Shown here in pieces: positions 1-7,927 of a stretch of DNA of 10,344 bases. Below the pieces are notes generated by a model that did not search any database, was not told the DNA's origin, and saw only the letters and a program-made list of their open reading frames with translations. The stretch comes from Desulfobacteraceae bacterium (GTDB lineage Bacteria; Desulfobacterota; Desulfobacteria; Desulfobacterales; Desulfobacteraceae). Within the stretch, counting starts at the first letter, position 1, and every line of letters begins with the position of its first letter. The DNA is taken from assembly GCA_011390435.1 (NCBI GenBank), contig JAABSK010000087.1:1-10344 (forward strand), read 5' to 3'. The translations under genes were made by a program, and so were the position numbers.

Positions 1-451
1 ATTGATCCAGCAGCAGATCAATGCCCGACGGATCAATGCCCGAAAAGTGTGAAAAATGCCGACTGGCGATATTACGGGCCAGCCGGTGCTGAATGTCGAA
101 ATACTTGGATAAGTATAATCTCTGATCTCCATCCAGCACCAGGGGAGTGCGGGTGGAACTGGACACCAGAGAAGAGCAGAACAGGGCTGACATCCATTCA
201 GGTTTTTCAGGCAGCTGAAGTGTTTTTTCACCACCCTCTGATATTCCAATAACAGTTCCGGAAAGTTTTGGAATATCAATGCAAATGTGTCCCTGTGACA
301 AGGCCCTGGAAACAAGTGCACACGCACCGGAAACCAGTGCATTGTCCTCATTGAAAATCCTGGTTATGGTTCTGGCAAAATAGTAATCCTGGTTTGAAAA
401 ATAACCAGCATCAAACAATTGATGGATATCAAACGCAATAAACGAATTCAT
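1..451 (-). CDS. recD: Exodeoxyribonuclease V (RecBCD) alpha subunit RecD, N-terminal part, cut by window edge
   Basis: RecD is the 5'-3' helicase subunit of the RecBCD double-strand-break repair nuclease. Only the first 150 residues are inside the window; the helicase motifs lie to the left and cannot be checked. The recognisable part is the RecD N-terminal domain that contacts RecC. It has FART near residue 25, ALVSRALSQGHICIDI near 45-60 (compare E. coli 'GEGHVCLPL'), and PLVLDGDQRLYLSKYF near 103-118 (compare 'PMILCGDRLYLNR'). The start is ATG at 451: the frame is open back to a TAA at 509-511 and holds no other ATG, GTG or TTG. The ribosome binding site is weak (GGGAA). It lies 57 bases after the small Arg-rich gene on the same strand. 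No recB precedes it, which is unusual for recD. Identification is from remembered family pattern, not a search. Confidence 0.82.
   Translation of the reverse strand, partial: MNSFIAFDIHQLFDAGYFSNQDYYFARTITRIFNEDNALVSGACALVSRALSQGHICIDIPKLSGTVIGISEGGEKTLQLPEKPEWMSALFCSSLVSSSTRTPLVLDGDQRLYLSKYFDIQHRLARNIASRHFSHFSGIDPSGIDLLLDQ
16..43. repeat. Short tandem duplication inside recD
   Basis: The 13-base unit GATCAATGCCCGA occurs at 16-28 and again at 31-43, a 15-base period. On the coding strand it gives the repeated peptide SGIDPSGIDL. It keeps the reading frame, so it looks like a local replication slip tolerated in RecD. Confidence 0.6.
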
Positions 452-508
452 CTGTTTCCCGGCAGATACCTCAGGGGGCGCTTCTCCTGCCGGAAAGAGA
501 TACAGAAG

Positions 509-787
509 TTAAAGCCGCCTTCTGTCCACACCGTTTCGCCGGTCGTTTCTGGAAGACAGGTTGACAATAACGCCGTCCCGGATACTGCTTCTTCGATCCC
601 TGTTGTGCTTTCGCCGCTCCCGCCGCAATTTTCTGGCAACTGTTTTCCGCCTTTCAGCAAACCCTTTGATCTCGTTAGGAGAATCAATTGCCGTATTGCT
701 GCGCAGGGGAATTATTTTGTATTCAAACGTCATGATTATCTGCTGTTTATTAGGTTTATGAACTCTTTTTCGTCTGATAATACTCAT
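509..787 (-). CDS. Small Arg-rich protein with DRR repeats, function unknown
   Basis: The protein has 92 residues from ATG 787; TTG at 793 is an alternative start with no better ribosome binding site. The first half is mixed. The second half is strongly basic, with RRERRKHNRDRRSS followed later by RNDRRNGVDRRRL. Repeated 'DRR/RR.G.DRR' tails of this kind are familiar in small uncharacterised proteins of Desulfobacterota and related groups, sometimes near PilZ or two-component genes. No enzymatic motif, signal peptide or membrane helix is visible. It lies 30 bases downstream of the hemerythrin gene and 57 bases upstream of recD on the same strand, so it probably belongs to the same transcript. 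Nucleic-acid or polyphosphate binding could be guessed from the charge, but nothing in the sequence proves it. Confidence 0.6.
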   Translation of the reverse strand: MSIIRRKRVHKPNKQQIIMTFEYKIIPLRSNTAIDSPNEIKGFAERRKTVARKLRRERRKHNRDRRSSIRDGVIVNLSSRNDRRNGVDRRRL

Positions 788-817
788 CGTCAACAGATAA
801 AGACAACTTTAGTTTTT

Positions 818-1246
818 CTATTTAAACTCCTCAATGTAGCGGTTGATCCTTAAGAACGGGACATACCGGGTATCAATGGTCAAAATATGATCAATCAGCC
901 ATTCTCTCAGGCTTTCAACCGTATCCGGTGTCAAAATTTCAACATCCTCGGACAGTTCACGCCGAAGGGCAATAAAGCGTTTGGTAAAATGCCGGTGAGC
1001 TTTGACATGGGAAAGAAAATCCGGATATCCTTTTTTTTTCAACAGCCGTTCTTCTGTGGCAAAATAGATCTTGCTGTAATCATTGATTTCATTGATAAGA
1101 TTGATACACTCTTTCAGATCAGCTTTTGAGTTTTTCATCTTGATCAGCTGGTTGAACAATTCAAACATTTTTTTCTGATGGGCGTCGATCTCTTCGATAT
1201 CGACACTGTATTTGGGTTCCCATTCAATTGTTCCGGACTTTGCCAT
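818..1246 (-). CDS. Bacteriohemerythrin with one iron-ligand His replaced by Tyr
   Basis: This 142-residue, single-domain hemerythrin would be a soluble four-helix bundle that binds O2 at a di-iron site, in sensing, storage or detoxification. Family ligands seen are H23 (in IDAHQKKMFELF), E65 (FATEERLL), H80 and H84 (SHVKAH), and H120 and D125 (DHILTIDTRYVPFL). The remaining ligand, the first His of the usual HFxxEE motif, is Tyr61 here (IYFATEE, codon TAT at 1066-1064), so the di-iron site may be altered. The N-terminal WEPKYSVDIEEID matches the family start. AAAGGAG lies before ATG 1246. The start overlaps the stop of the membrane-protein gene (TAATG), implying coupled translation. Length matches the family. 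Membership is sure; normal O2 chemistry is not. Confidence 0.92.
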   Translation of the reverse strand: MAKSGTIEWEPKYSVDIEEIDAHQKKMFELFNQLIKMKNSKADLKECINLINEINDYSKIYFATEERLLKKKGYPDFLSHVKAHRHFTKRFIALRRELSEDVEILTPDTVESLREWLIDHILTIDTRYVPFLRINRYIEEFK

Positions 1247-1446
1247 TATTTATTGTCTCCTTTAATTTTTCGGTCAAAAAACAGGGTTCCCACCACTGCA
1301 ACAGAAACACTGAGCGCAACAACACCGGCAAAGAGAACGCCGTTGCTGCCAAATTTCGAGTATAGAACAAACGGAACCACATATCCATACAACACTGCAT
1401 GAAAGATGCCAATGCCTGCAATCCGGAGAACCAGTTTTTTTTTCAT
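1246..1446 (-). CDS. Small two-helix membrane protein, function unknown
   Basis: This 66-residue protein has two hydrophobic segments. The first is roughly residues 8-28 (GIGIFHAVLYGYVVPFVLY) and the second roughly 36-57 (GVLFAGVVALSVSVAVVGTLFF). A Lys-rich start (MKKK) and a charged tail (DRKIKGDNK) put both ends in the cytoplasm in a hairpin topology by the positive-inside rule. ATG 1446 overlaps the mpl stop codon (ATGA), and its TAA overlaps the ATG of the hemerythrin gene (TAATG). This position, locked between the two by overlaps, is the best evidence that it is a real gene. I do not recognise the family. Its partner could be the hemerythrin, but that is inferred from position only. Confidence 0.72.
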   Translation of the reverse strand: MKKKLVLRIAGIGIFHAVLYGYVVPFVLYSKFGSNGVLFAGVVALSVSVAVVGTLFFDRKIKGDNK

Positions 1447-2828
1447 CCAATACTCGCCAGAAGTCTGGTATGAATATTGTTAAAACCTCCGTTTGACATC
1501 ATCAGGACAAGATCCTTTGGTTTTACAAATGGTGTCAGAAAACGAATCAGCGCCTCTGTGTTTTCGAAATGATATGCCTCAATACCCAGGTTTTCAAGGT
1601 CTGCAACCAGTTGTGTGGTTGAAAATTTTTCATTGTCAGGAATCGGCTTTTTGATCTCTGGCTGGCAGATACACACCACATCTGCATCACAGAAAGCCTC
1701 CGGGTAAGTTGTCTGAAAAAAGCGGCGCATGCTAGTGTTGGTTCTGGGTTCAAATACCGCAATCACTCTTCCATCGGCATAAAACGGCTTTACCGCAGCA
1801 ATGGTTTCTTTCACAGCTGTGGGGTGATGGGCAAAATCGTCCATCACTGTGACCTGGTTCCTGCATCCCCGGATCTCCTGTCTGCGCTTGACACCGGAAA
1901 AATTACACAGGGCCGCGATGATATCCTGGTCGCGGATACCGATTTTTTTGGCAGCAGCAATGCAGGCAAGGCAGTTGATCATATTGTGCCTGCCCACCAG
2001 GGATGTTTCAACTGAAAATGCCGTGTCCGGGCCTGTTACGTCAAAACAGGTTTTTGACTGGCAGCAGGTCATATTTTGAAAGGACCAGCGTCCTGTCCTG
2101 CCATAGGTTTCAACCCCGGCTGAACATTCAGCCAGAACCGCAGCCAGATGCTCACTGCTGTCATAGGCGATAAAGTGGGCCGTCTCCTGATTTTTCACGA
2201 TAAAGTCCTTGAACACTCCCTTGATCTGATCAATGTCTTTAAAGATATCTGCATGATCAAATTCAATCCCCGTCATAATGGCAATTTCAGGAGAATAGTG
2301 CATGAACTTGGGACCTTTATCAAAAAAAGCGGTGTCGTATTCATCCCCTTCGATCACCATATAGTCGCCGGCACCGATTCTGAAACTGGAATTGAAATTC
2401 TGAAGAATCCCCCCGATCATAAAAGAAGGGTCCATTCCTGCGGTGTAAAGCACATGGGCCATAATGGAAGCGGTAGTGGTTTTGCCATGGGTACCTGTGA
2501 CCAGAATGATTTTCCTGTCACGGGCAATAAACCGGTTCACCGCCTCTGGCATCGAAAGATAGGGAATCTTCCGTTCCATTACTGCACTGGCCTCGACATT
2601 TTGCCGGGTCACGGCATTGCCGATGATCACAAGATCCGGGTCATGATCCAGGTGGGACAGGTCATATCCTTCGAAAAGCTGAACCTTTCTGGTGCGCAGA
2701 AAATCACTCATGGGCGGATAAACATTGGCATCTGAACCTGAAACCGTATATCCCTGTTCTTTTAAAAGACAGGCCAGCGTTCCCATACCGGTTCCACAGG
2801 CGGCAATCAAATGAATTTTTTGTGTCAT
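1443..2828 (-). CDS. mpl: UDP-N-acetylmuramate:L-alanyl-gamma-D-glutamyl-meso-diaminopimelate ligase (Mpl)
   Basis: This cytoplasmic ATP-dependent ligase of the Mur family reattaches the recycled tripeptide L-Ala-gamma-D-Glu-meso-Dap to UDP-MurNAc in peptidoglycan recycling. The N-terminal nucleotide-binding fold begins IHLIAACGTGMGTLA. The Mpl hallmark GSDANVYPPMS follows near residue 35, which separates it from MurC. The ATP P-loop is VTGTHGKTTTAS near 107-118, followed by EGDEYDTAFFDK near 165 and the Mur C-terminal domain with MDDFAHHPTAV and FEPRTNTSMRR. I place the start at ATG 2828: AAGGCAG sits six bases before it, the product has 461 residues (E. coli Mpl has 457), and the upstream extension to 3116 only overlaps hemL in another frame. 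Seven bases separate it from the hemL stop. Its own stop overlaps the next ATG. Confidence 0.94.
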   Translation of the reverse strand: MTQKIHLIAACGTGMGTLACLLKEQGYTVSGSDANVYPPMSDFLRTRKVQLFEGYDLSHLDHDPDLVIIGNAVTRQNVEASAVMERKIPYLSMPEAVNRFIARDRKIILVTGTHGKTTTASIMAHVLYTAGMDPSFMIGGILQNFNSSFRIGAGDYMVIEGDEYDTAFFDKGPKFMHYSPEIAIMTGIEFDHADIFKDIDQIKGVFKDFIVKNQETAHFIAYDSSEHLAAVLAECSAGVETYGRTGRWSFQNMTCCQSKTCFDVTGPDTAFSVETSLVGRHNMINCLACIAAAKKIGIRDQDIIAALCNFSGVKRRQEIRGCRNQVTVMDDFAHHPTAVKETIAAVKPFYADGRVIAVFEPRTNTSMRRFFQTTYPEAFCDADVVCICQPEIKKPIPDNEKFSTTQLVADLENLGIEAYHFENTEALIRFLTPFVKPKDLVLMMSNGGFNNIHTRLLASIG

Positions 2829-2835
2829 ATCTGCC

Positions 2836-4119
2836 TTATAATTCTGCCATTGCCTGCCGGGCAGCATCAATGGTCTGATCAATGTCTGCGTCAGAATGGG
2901 CAACCGAGACAAAACAGGCCTCAAACTGGGATGGCGCCAGATACACGCCCTTTTGCAGCATGGATCGATAAAATCTGGCAAATCGCTCAAGATCGCTTTT
3001 CTTTGCATCTTCAAAGTTATGTACCGGTTCATCTGCAAAGAAAAAACCTGCCATCGCACCGACACTTGCGGTCTGCAGGGCAATACCACTTTCGTAAGCC
3101 GCTGCCTTGAATCCATCCATCAATTTCCGGGTTTTGGCATCAAGGTTCTGGTAAACCCCTTTTTTACGGAGCTCAGTCAATGTGGCAATCCCGGCAGCCA
3201 TGGCCAGCGGATTGCCAGACAGCGTACCTGCCTGGTACACGCCACCGGCCGGTGCAATAAATTCCATGATCTGCTTTTGACCGCCATAAGCTCCAACAGG
3301 GAGGCCTCCGCCGATCACCTTTCCAAAACAGGAGAGATCCGGACGTATCCCGAATACACCCTGGGCAGAGCCCCTGCCCACTCTGAATCCGGTCATGACC
3401 TCATCAAAAATCAGGACAGCCCCATACTTCCGGGTTTCTTCGCGAAGGGTTTCCAGAAATCCAGGGTCTGGCAGAACCATGCCCATGTTGCCGGCCACCG
3501 GCTCAACAATGACACCAGCCACCAGCTCCCCTTTTTCATCCATCACACGCTTGAATCCTTCCAGGTCATTGTATTTCAAAGACAAGGTGTGAGAAATCAC
3601 TGCATCTGGAATCCCGGGACTTCCAGGGATGCCCAGCGTTGCCACGCCAGATCCTGCTGCAACCAAAAGCGTATCAGCATGTCCGTGATAACAGCCGTCA
3701 AACTTGATCACCACATCCCGGCCGGTATAGCCTCTGGCCAGACGGACAGCGCTCATGGTGGCTTCAGTTCCGGAATTGACCATTCGTATTTTTTCCACAG
3801 AAGGCACCATCTCCACCACCATCTGGGCAAGACGGGTTTCCAGCCGGGTGGGGGCGCCAAAACTGGTGCCGGTCTCCAACACCTGGGTAATCGCGTCAAT
3901 CACTGCTTTCGGGCGATGTCCCAGAATTAGGGGACCCCAGGACAGGACATAATCAATATACTCATTTTCGTCTGCATCATAGAGCTTGCTGCCCTCCCCT
4001 TTTTCAATAAAAACAGGCTGACCTCCCACAGAGCCACAGGCCCTTACCGGAGAATTCACGCCACCCGGAATCAGTTCTTGTGCGTGTTTAAACAATATTT
4101 CAGATTGTGATGTAGACAT
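2836..4119 (-). CDS. hemL: Glutamate-1-semialdehyde 2,1-aminomutase (GSA-AM)
   Basis: This PLP enzyme converts glutamate-1-semialdehyde to 5-aminolevulinate, the last step of the C5 route to heme, siroheme and cobalamin precursors. The 427 residues match the family length. Visible signatures are [10 protein letters not shown] near 18-27, [16 protein letters not shown] at 115-130, YHGHAD near 144-149, the PLP-contacting FDEVMTGFR at 238-246, and [17 protein letters not shown] at 264-280 with K267 as the expected Schiff-base lysine. ATG 4119 is preceded by AAGGGA at good spacing. It is the first gene of the minus-strand operon. mpl starts seven bases after its stop. Use of GSA-AM means the organism makes ALA from glutamyl-tRNA rather than from glycine. 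Confidence 0.97.
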   Translation of the reverse strand: MSTSQSEILFKHAQELIPGGVNSPVRACGSVGGQPVFIEKGEGSKLYDADENEYIDYVLSWGPLILGHRPKAVIDAITQVLETGTSFGAPTRLETRLAQMVVEMVPSVEKIRMVNSGTEATMSAVRLARGYTGRDVVIKFDGCYHGHADTLLVAAGSGVATLGIPGSPGIPDAVISHTLSLKYNDLEGFKRVMDEKGELVAGVIVEPVAGNMGMVLPDPGFLETLREETRKYGAVLIFDEVMTGFRVGRGSAQGVFGIRPDLSCFGKVIGGGLPVGAYGGQKQIMEFIAPAGGVYQAGTLSGNPLAMAAGIATLTELRKKGVYQNLDAKTRKLMDGFKAAAYESGIALQTASVGAMAGFFFADEPVHNFEDAKKSDLERFARFYRSMLQKGVYLAPSQFEACFVSVAHSDADIDQTIDAARQAMAEL

Positions 4120-4170
4120 ATGTTTTCCCTTTGTTTCAAGTTATCATCATTCATGGTGCAAAAGCTTTTT

Positions 4171-4200
4171 ATAATATCAAACCTCTGATTCACGGGTCAA
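4171..4200 (-). promoter_or_regulatory. Sigma70-like promoter for the hemL operon
   Basis: On the minus strand TTGACC (4200-4195) is followed after 18 bases by TATTAT (4176-4171), five of six matches in each box. The start point would fall near 4165, giving a leader of about 45 bases before hemL. No operator or riboswitch fold is evident in this short leader. Confidence 0.6.
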
Positions 4201-4235
4201 CCGCTTTTTCTCCTTTGCAATAAAACAAAAACATA

Positions 4236-4264
4236 TTGACATTTTTTGGCACGACTGTTAGATT
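4236..4264 (+). promoter_or_regulatory. Promoter of tRNA-Lys
   Basis: A perfect TTGACA at 4236-4241 is followed by a 17-base spacer and TAGATT at 4259-4264 (four of six). It ends 17 bases before the tRNA. It is divergent from the hemL promoter, with 35 bases between the two -35 boxes. Confidence 0.65.
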
Positions 4265-4281
4265 CACTGCGTTCTTCATAC

Positions 4282-4357
4282 GGGCCGTTAGCTCAACTGG
4301 TAGAGCAACTGACTCTTAATCAGTAGGTCCCGGGTTCGAGTCCCTGACGGCCCACCA
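4282..4357 (+). tRNA. tRNA-Lys (anticodon CTT)
   Basis: A complete 76-base cloverleaf with encoded CCA. The acceptor arms are GGGCCGT at 4282-4288 and ACGGCCC at 4347-4353, followed by A and CCA. The anticodon stem ACTGA/TCAGT encloses loop CTCTTAA at 4313-4319, with CTT at 4315-4317 reading AAG. The T arm shows GGTTCGA. Confidence 0.97.
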
Positions 4358-4365
4358 GAAATGAC

Positions 4366-4407
4366 AAGGGTTCTCAGTTTTGATTACTGAGAACCCTTTT
4401 TATTTTT
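4366..4407 (+). terminator. Rho-independent terminator after tRNA-Lys
   Basis: A perfect 13-base-pair stem pairs AAGGGTTCTCAGT (4366-4378) with 4386-4398 around a seven-base loop. It runs into a T-rich tract ending at 4407. It insulates the tRNA from the kinase gene that follows. Confidence 0.9.
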
Positions 4408-4454
4408 AAACAAATTCTGTCGTTGCGAAAAAACCTTGTAATCGCCGGTGAATC

Positions 4455-7115
4455 ATGCTTAATTTCTCTACTGGCAGCACGCATTCGAGAACAATTATGA
4501 TGAACAAAAAATCAATTCTAAAATCAGCCGGGTTCAAAATTATCAGCATTGGCTTAGTCCTCGGACTGGTCTTTGTTCTCTTCTCCGGTTATCTGGCCCA
4601 CCAGTTTATGGGCACCACCAAAGCGCAGAGACTGCTTCACCTGAAACAGGCGACCCAGATGGCAAGAAATTCCATTGAACCGATACTTGCAAAATACCGT
4701 GCCCGGGAAATATCCGGAAAAATCGCCTTAGAACAGGTTCGGGACCTTGTCAGAAGGATGGTTTACAACGATCACATCGGTGAAAATTATATTTTCATGA
4801 GCTCGTATGACGGCATCATGCTGGTCCAGCCCTTTGAACCTGAAAAAGAGATGACAGATGTGTGGAACCTGAAAGATGCGAATGGGGTGTATATTATTCA
4901 GGCGTTGATAAATGCAGCCAGATCGGAAAAAGGCGAAGGTTATGTGTCCTACCATTATCAAAGACCCGGTCAGACAGCTGCACAGGAAAAGATATCCTTT
5001 GTCATTGGTATCCCGGAATTAGCGTGTTATATCGGTACCGGCCAGTATATGGCTGACCTTCGAAAAAGCCAGATTATCTATATCTTAAAAATTACCGGTT
5101 TAACTTCTGTTCTGCTGATCCTGCTCGCCTGCCTGGTATGGGCATCAACAAAAGAGATCCGGATACAAAATGCCCGGCTGCAAAAAACAGAACAGGAACT
5201 CACTGCCATATTCAATAACACCTTCCAGTTCATCGGCACGCTCTCTCCTGACGGGATTTTGCTGAAAGTCAACCGGTCAGCACTGGCATTCATTGAAATG
5301 GATGAGGCATCGGTTATCGGGAAACCTTTCTGGGATACACCATGGTGGCAGAAAGATGCAGTGAAATCCCGTCTGAAAAAAGCGGTTCACGATTGCGCCA
5401 ACGGCGAATTCTGCCGTTTTGATGTTACGCACAGCCGTCCGAATCAGGAAAAATTTTTTATCGATTTCAGTCTCACGCCTATTTTTGATGAAAAAGGGGC
5501 TGTCTTATTTCTGTTAGCCGAAGGCAGAGATATGACAGATCTGACAAAAGCTGCAAACGACCTGATCAGAGAAAAAGAATTTTCTGACAACCTCATCAAC
5601 AGCCTGCCAGGGCTTTTCTATTTATACCGGCGTGAAGGAAAACAGTTTGTCTTGACAAAATGGAACCTGAATCATGAAAGGCTGCTGGGGTTTTCTCCGG
5701 TTGAACTTCAAAATGCCCCGATAACCACTTTTATTCAAAAAACGAGCCTCCCGGATCTGAAAGCGGCAACAACAAAAGTGATCGAACAGGGCTATATCAA
5801 CATTGAACTTGATGTGCGGAAAAAAAATGAAACATCCATCCCTTTTCTTTTTATGGCAAGAAGTTTTGAACAGTCCGGGGATCTGTTCATCGTCGGCACC
5901 GGCATCGATCTGAGCGAACAAAAAAAAGCACAGGCAGATAAAAAAGCGCTGGAAAAAATGCTGAACCAGTCGCAGAAAATGGAGGCCGTTGGGACACTGG
6001 CAGGTGGAATTGCCCATGATTTCAACAATATCCTGACAGCCATCCTGGGGTATGCAGAACTTGTTAAAGACAGGATCTCCTCAACGACCACAGCAGCAGA
6101 GATGCAGAACCAGATCATCAACTCGGCGATCCGGGCAAAAGAGCTTGTTCAGCAGATTCTGCTGTTCAGCAGGCAGGCAGAACAGGAAATGAAGCCGGTC
6201 CGCCCTGAATTGATCATCACCGAATCACTGGCGCTTTTAAGGCCACTCATCCCGACGACCATAGAGATCAGGCAGAATATCTCAGAAGGACTGGGGGCCA
6301 TACTTGCAGATGCCACACAGATTCAGCAGATCATCATGAATCTGTGCACCAATGCGTATCATGCCATGAGGGAAACCGGCGGTGTGATCGAAGTGTCCCT
6401 TTCCGAAAAAAAGATTCTGCCGGATAATTCCCTGTATCCTGAACTTTCACCGGATCCTGGCAGTTACTTTTTTCTGGAAGTCAGTGATACCGGACATGGC
6501 ATGGATCAGGCAACCCTGGAAAAAATTTTTGATCCTTATTTTACCACAAAAGAAAAAGGTGAAGGGACTGGCCTTGGATTATCTGTTGTCCATGGAATCG
6601 TAAAAAACTGCGGCGGTGATATCAAAATTTACAGTAAGCCCGGCCAGGGAACCCGTATCCATATCTATTTTCCAAAAATAGAGGCTGCTGACACCCCGGA
6701 TATGACAGATCCGCAAAAGACAGTTCTTCAGACCGGCAGGGAACGCATTCTCTTGGTGGATGATGACGACGCGGTTCTGGATGTGCTCAAGAACTCGCTT
6801 GAAAGTCTTGGCTACCAGGTTACAGCTGTTCCGGGCAGCCGTGAGGCACTCGAAGAATTCAGCCGTGCCAAAGATCGTTTTGACCTGGTCATCACTGACA
6901 TGACCATGCCGCATATGACCGGGGTTGACCTGTCCAGGCAGATATTTGAAATCAACCCTGACATCCCCATTGTGCTGTGCACAGGATACAGTGAACTGAT
7001 CACAACCGAAAAAGCTGCTGCCATCGGAATTAAAGCATTTCTGATGAAACCGGTCCTTCGAAAGGTGTTATCCCAGACAATCCGGGAAGTGCTTGACAGA
7101 CAGCGATCTCTCTGA
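4455..7115 (+). CDS. Membrane-bound hybrid histidine kinase: Cache, two PAS, HisKA, HATPase, receiver
   Basis: This 886-residue two-component sensor has its own output receiver. In order: a membrane helix about 27-48; an extracytoplasmic single-Cache (sCache_2-like) domain about 55-203 with [16 protein letters not shown] and [17 protein letters not shown]; a second helix about 207-231; PAS domains about 247-362 and 374-488; HisKA with phosphoacceptor H521 ([20 protein letters not shown]); an ATPase domain with N629 and N633, D678 (DTGHGM) and GEGTGLGLS at 702-710; and a receiver about 764-882 with acidic pocket VDDDD, phosphoacceptor D815 (ITDMTMP) and K865. All key residues are intact. GGTGA precedes ATG 4455; ATG 4497 or 4500 (MMNKK) is also possible and keeps every domain. 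No separate response regulator lies nearby. The Cache ligand cannot be read from sequence. Confidence 0.93.
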   Translation: MLNFSTGSTHSRTIMMNKKSILKSAGFKIISIGLVLGLVFVLFSGYLAHQFMGTTKAQRLLHLKQATQMARNSIEPILAKYRAREISGKIALEQVRDLVRRMVYNDHIGENYIFMSSYDGIMLVQPFEPEKEMTDVWNLKDANGVYIIQALINAARSEKGEGYVSYHYQRPGQTAAQEKISFVIGIPELACYIGTGQYMADLRKSQIIYILKITGLTSVLLILLACLVWASTKEIRIQNARLQKTEQELTAIFNNTFQFIGTLSPDGILLKVNRSALAFIEMDEASVIGKPFWDTPWWQKDAVKSRLKKAVHDCANGEFCRFDVTHSRPNQEKFFIDFSLTPIFDEKGAVLFLLAEGRDMTDLTKAANDLIREKEFSDNLINSLPGLFYLYRREGKQFVLTKWNLNHERLLGFSPVELQNAPITTFIQKTSLPDLKAATTKVIEQGYINIELDVRKKNETSIPFLFMARSFEQSGDLFIVGTGIDLSEQKKAQADKKALEKMLNQSQKMEAVGTLAGGIAHDFNNILTAILGYAELVKDRISSTTTAAEMQNQIINSAIRAKELVQQILLFSRQAEQEMKPVRPELIITESLALLRPLIPTTIEIRQNISEGLGAILADATQIQQIIMNLCTNAYHAMRETGGVIEVSLSEKKILPDNSLYPELSPDPGSYFFLEVSDTGHGMDQATLEKIFDPYFTTKEKGEGTGLGLSVVHGIVKNCGGDIKIYSKPGQGTRIHIYFPKIEAADTPDMTDPQKTVLQTGRERILLVDDDDAVLDVLKNSLESLGYQVTAVPGSREALEEFSRAKDRFDLVITDMTMPHMTGVDLSRQIFEINPDIPIVLCTGYSELITTEKAAAIGIKAFLMKPVLRKVLSQTIREVLDRQRSL

Positions 7116-7130
7116 TTAAAAATTTCTTTT

Positions 7131-7321
7131 TTATTGCTCTGTCATTGCCAGTTTTGCACCAAGGGCTGCAAAAATGACAGCAAATATTTTTTGTAGCCAG
7201 ACGCGGCTGCGATGCTTGCGCGCCAATCTTTGAAAAGACCCGCTGAAACTGTATAAATAACACCCGTACCCGGTATCAGCACGATGACCAGTGACGTAAG
7301 TAGGAATTCCGTACTTAACAT
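7131..7321 (-). pseudogene. LysE/RhtB-family exporter remnant with large internal deletion
   Basis: From ATG 7321 the frame reads MLSTEFLLTSLVIVLIPGTG, then VIYTVSAGLFKDWRASIAAA. This is the characteristic first membrane helix of LysE/RhtB amino-acid exporters. After about 40 codons the match stops near 7197-7210. A different frame then reads VWLQKIFAVIFAALGAKLAM plus TEQ and TAA at 7133-7131, which looks like the normal C-terminal helix of the same family. The proteins usually have about 205 residues, so roughly 140 codons seem lost and the two ends are out of frame. The surviving start frame would give only 59 residues (TGA at 7144-7142). An AAGGTAG ribosome binding site remains. It lies 22 bases after the thioesterase gene and formed a pair with it. 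It is convergent with the kinase gene, with stops 15 bases apart. Confidence 0.75.
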
Positions 7322-7343
7322 TATGTATCTACCTTTTTTTATT

Positions 7344-7841
7344 TCAAAATAATGCTACCCGCAAAACAGAACAGGTGCTGACTCCGTGTGCATGCAGCAC
7401 TCCATTTTGATCCTTTAGCCTGCCTTCAGCAGTTGCCAGCTTTTTACCGATATGTATTGGCCTTGCCTCGCAACGCAATCTCCCCGTGTCGGCAGATACA
7501 GGTTTAATAAAATTTACTTTGACCTCAATCGTTGTGCAGCTAAAGCCTTTTGGGAGCGTAGACAGAACAGCAGCTGTCATTGTCGTGTCAAGTAATGTTG
7601 AAAGGATACCGCCGTGCACTGTTGCAAACGGATTATAATGATATTCTGCAGGCGTTAGTTCAAAAGCTGCATACCCATCATCCACTTCACAAATGTTGTA
7701 GCCGACAAGATTGGCAACGGGTGGAGGATTTATTTTTCCATCTTTTATTGCCTTTAAATAATCTAATCCGGAAATTGAAGCGGCAGCATCCCTTTTATTT
7801 ATTTCCGGATCACTCCAGGATATGGTTTTTCTTCTTTCCAT
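7344..7841 (-). CDS. PaaI-type hotdog-fold thioesterase
   Basis: This 165-residue cytoplasmic protein of the PaaI/4HBT acyl-CoA thioesterase group hydrolyses acyl- or aryl-CoA thioesters; the substrate is unknown. The central signature is YNPFATVHGGILSTLLDTTM, with the HGG turn followed by the long hotdog helix. Next come TTIEVKVNFIKPV and a C-terminal strand region (GRLRCEARPIHIGKKLATAEGR). The start is ATG 7841, because AGGAG lies five bases before it; the open frame continues to 7952 but without family-like sequence. The N-terminal extension (about 40 residues before PPPVANLVGY) is common in this group. It is followed after 22 bases by the dead LysE-type gene, so it has lost its likely operon partner. 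Confidence 0.88.
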   Translation of the reverse strand: MERRKTISWSDPEINKRDAAASISGLDYLKAIKDGKINPPPVANLVGYNICEVDDGYAAFELTPAEYHYNPFATVHGGILSTLLDTTMTAAVLSTLPKGFSCTTIEVKVNFIKPVSADTGRLRCEARPIHIGKKLATAEGRLKDQNGVLHAHGVSTCSVLRVALF

Positions 7842-7899
7842 TTGAACTCCTGTTGATTGATGCTCAGCGGCCACCAGAGATCCAATTGATTTGACAAGG

Positions 7900-7927
7900 A
7901 GTATACCATGAAACAATCCGAAGTAAA
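7900..7927 (-). promoter_or_regulatory. Possible promoter of the thioesterase gene
   Basis: On the minus strand TTTACT (7927-7922) and TATACT (7905-7900) are separated by 16 bases. This would give a leader of about 55 bases. The -10 box overlaps the ribosome binding site of the small plus-strand ORF. It is a weak call based on consensus match only. Confidence 0.3.

Noticed and set aside
419..853. 144-codon plus-strand frame across the small Arg-rich gene and the recD start
   Set aside because: The minus-strand genes form a continuous operon, and recD is supported by family motifs; the plus frame shows no recognisable domain.
2829..3116. 96-codon N-terminal extension of mpl
   Set aside because: It lies inside hemL in another frame, and ATG 2828 has a good ribosome binding site and the correct family N-terminus.
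2896..3930. 344-codon open frame on the plus strand opposite hemL
   Set aside because: It is entirely antisense to a clear hemL, has no family-like sequence and no ribosome binding site; it is a shadow of GC-biased third positions.
7118..7133. AT-rich inverted repeat between the kinase and exporter remnant as a terminator
   Set aside because: Only about five A-T pairs and no GC stem; too weak to call.
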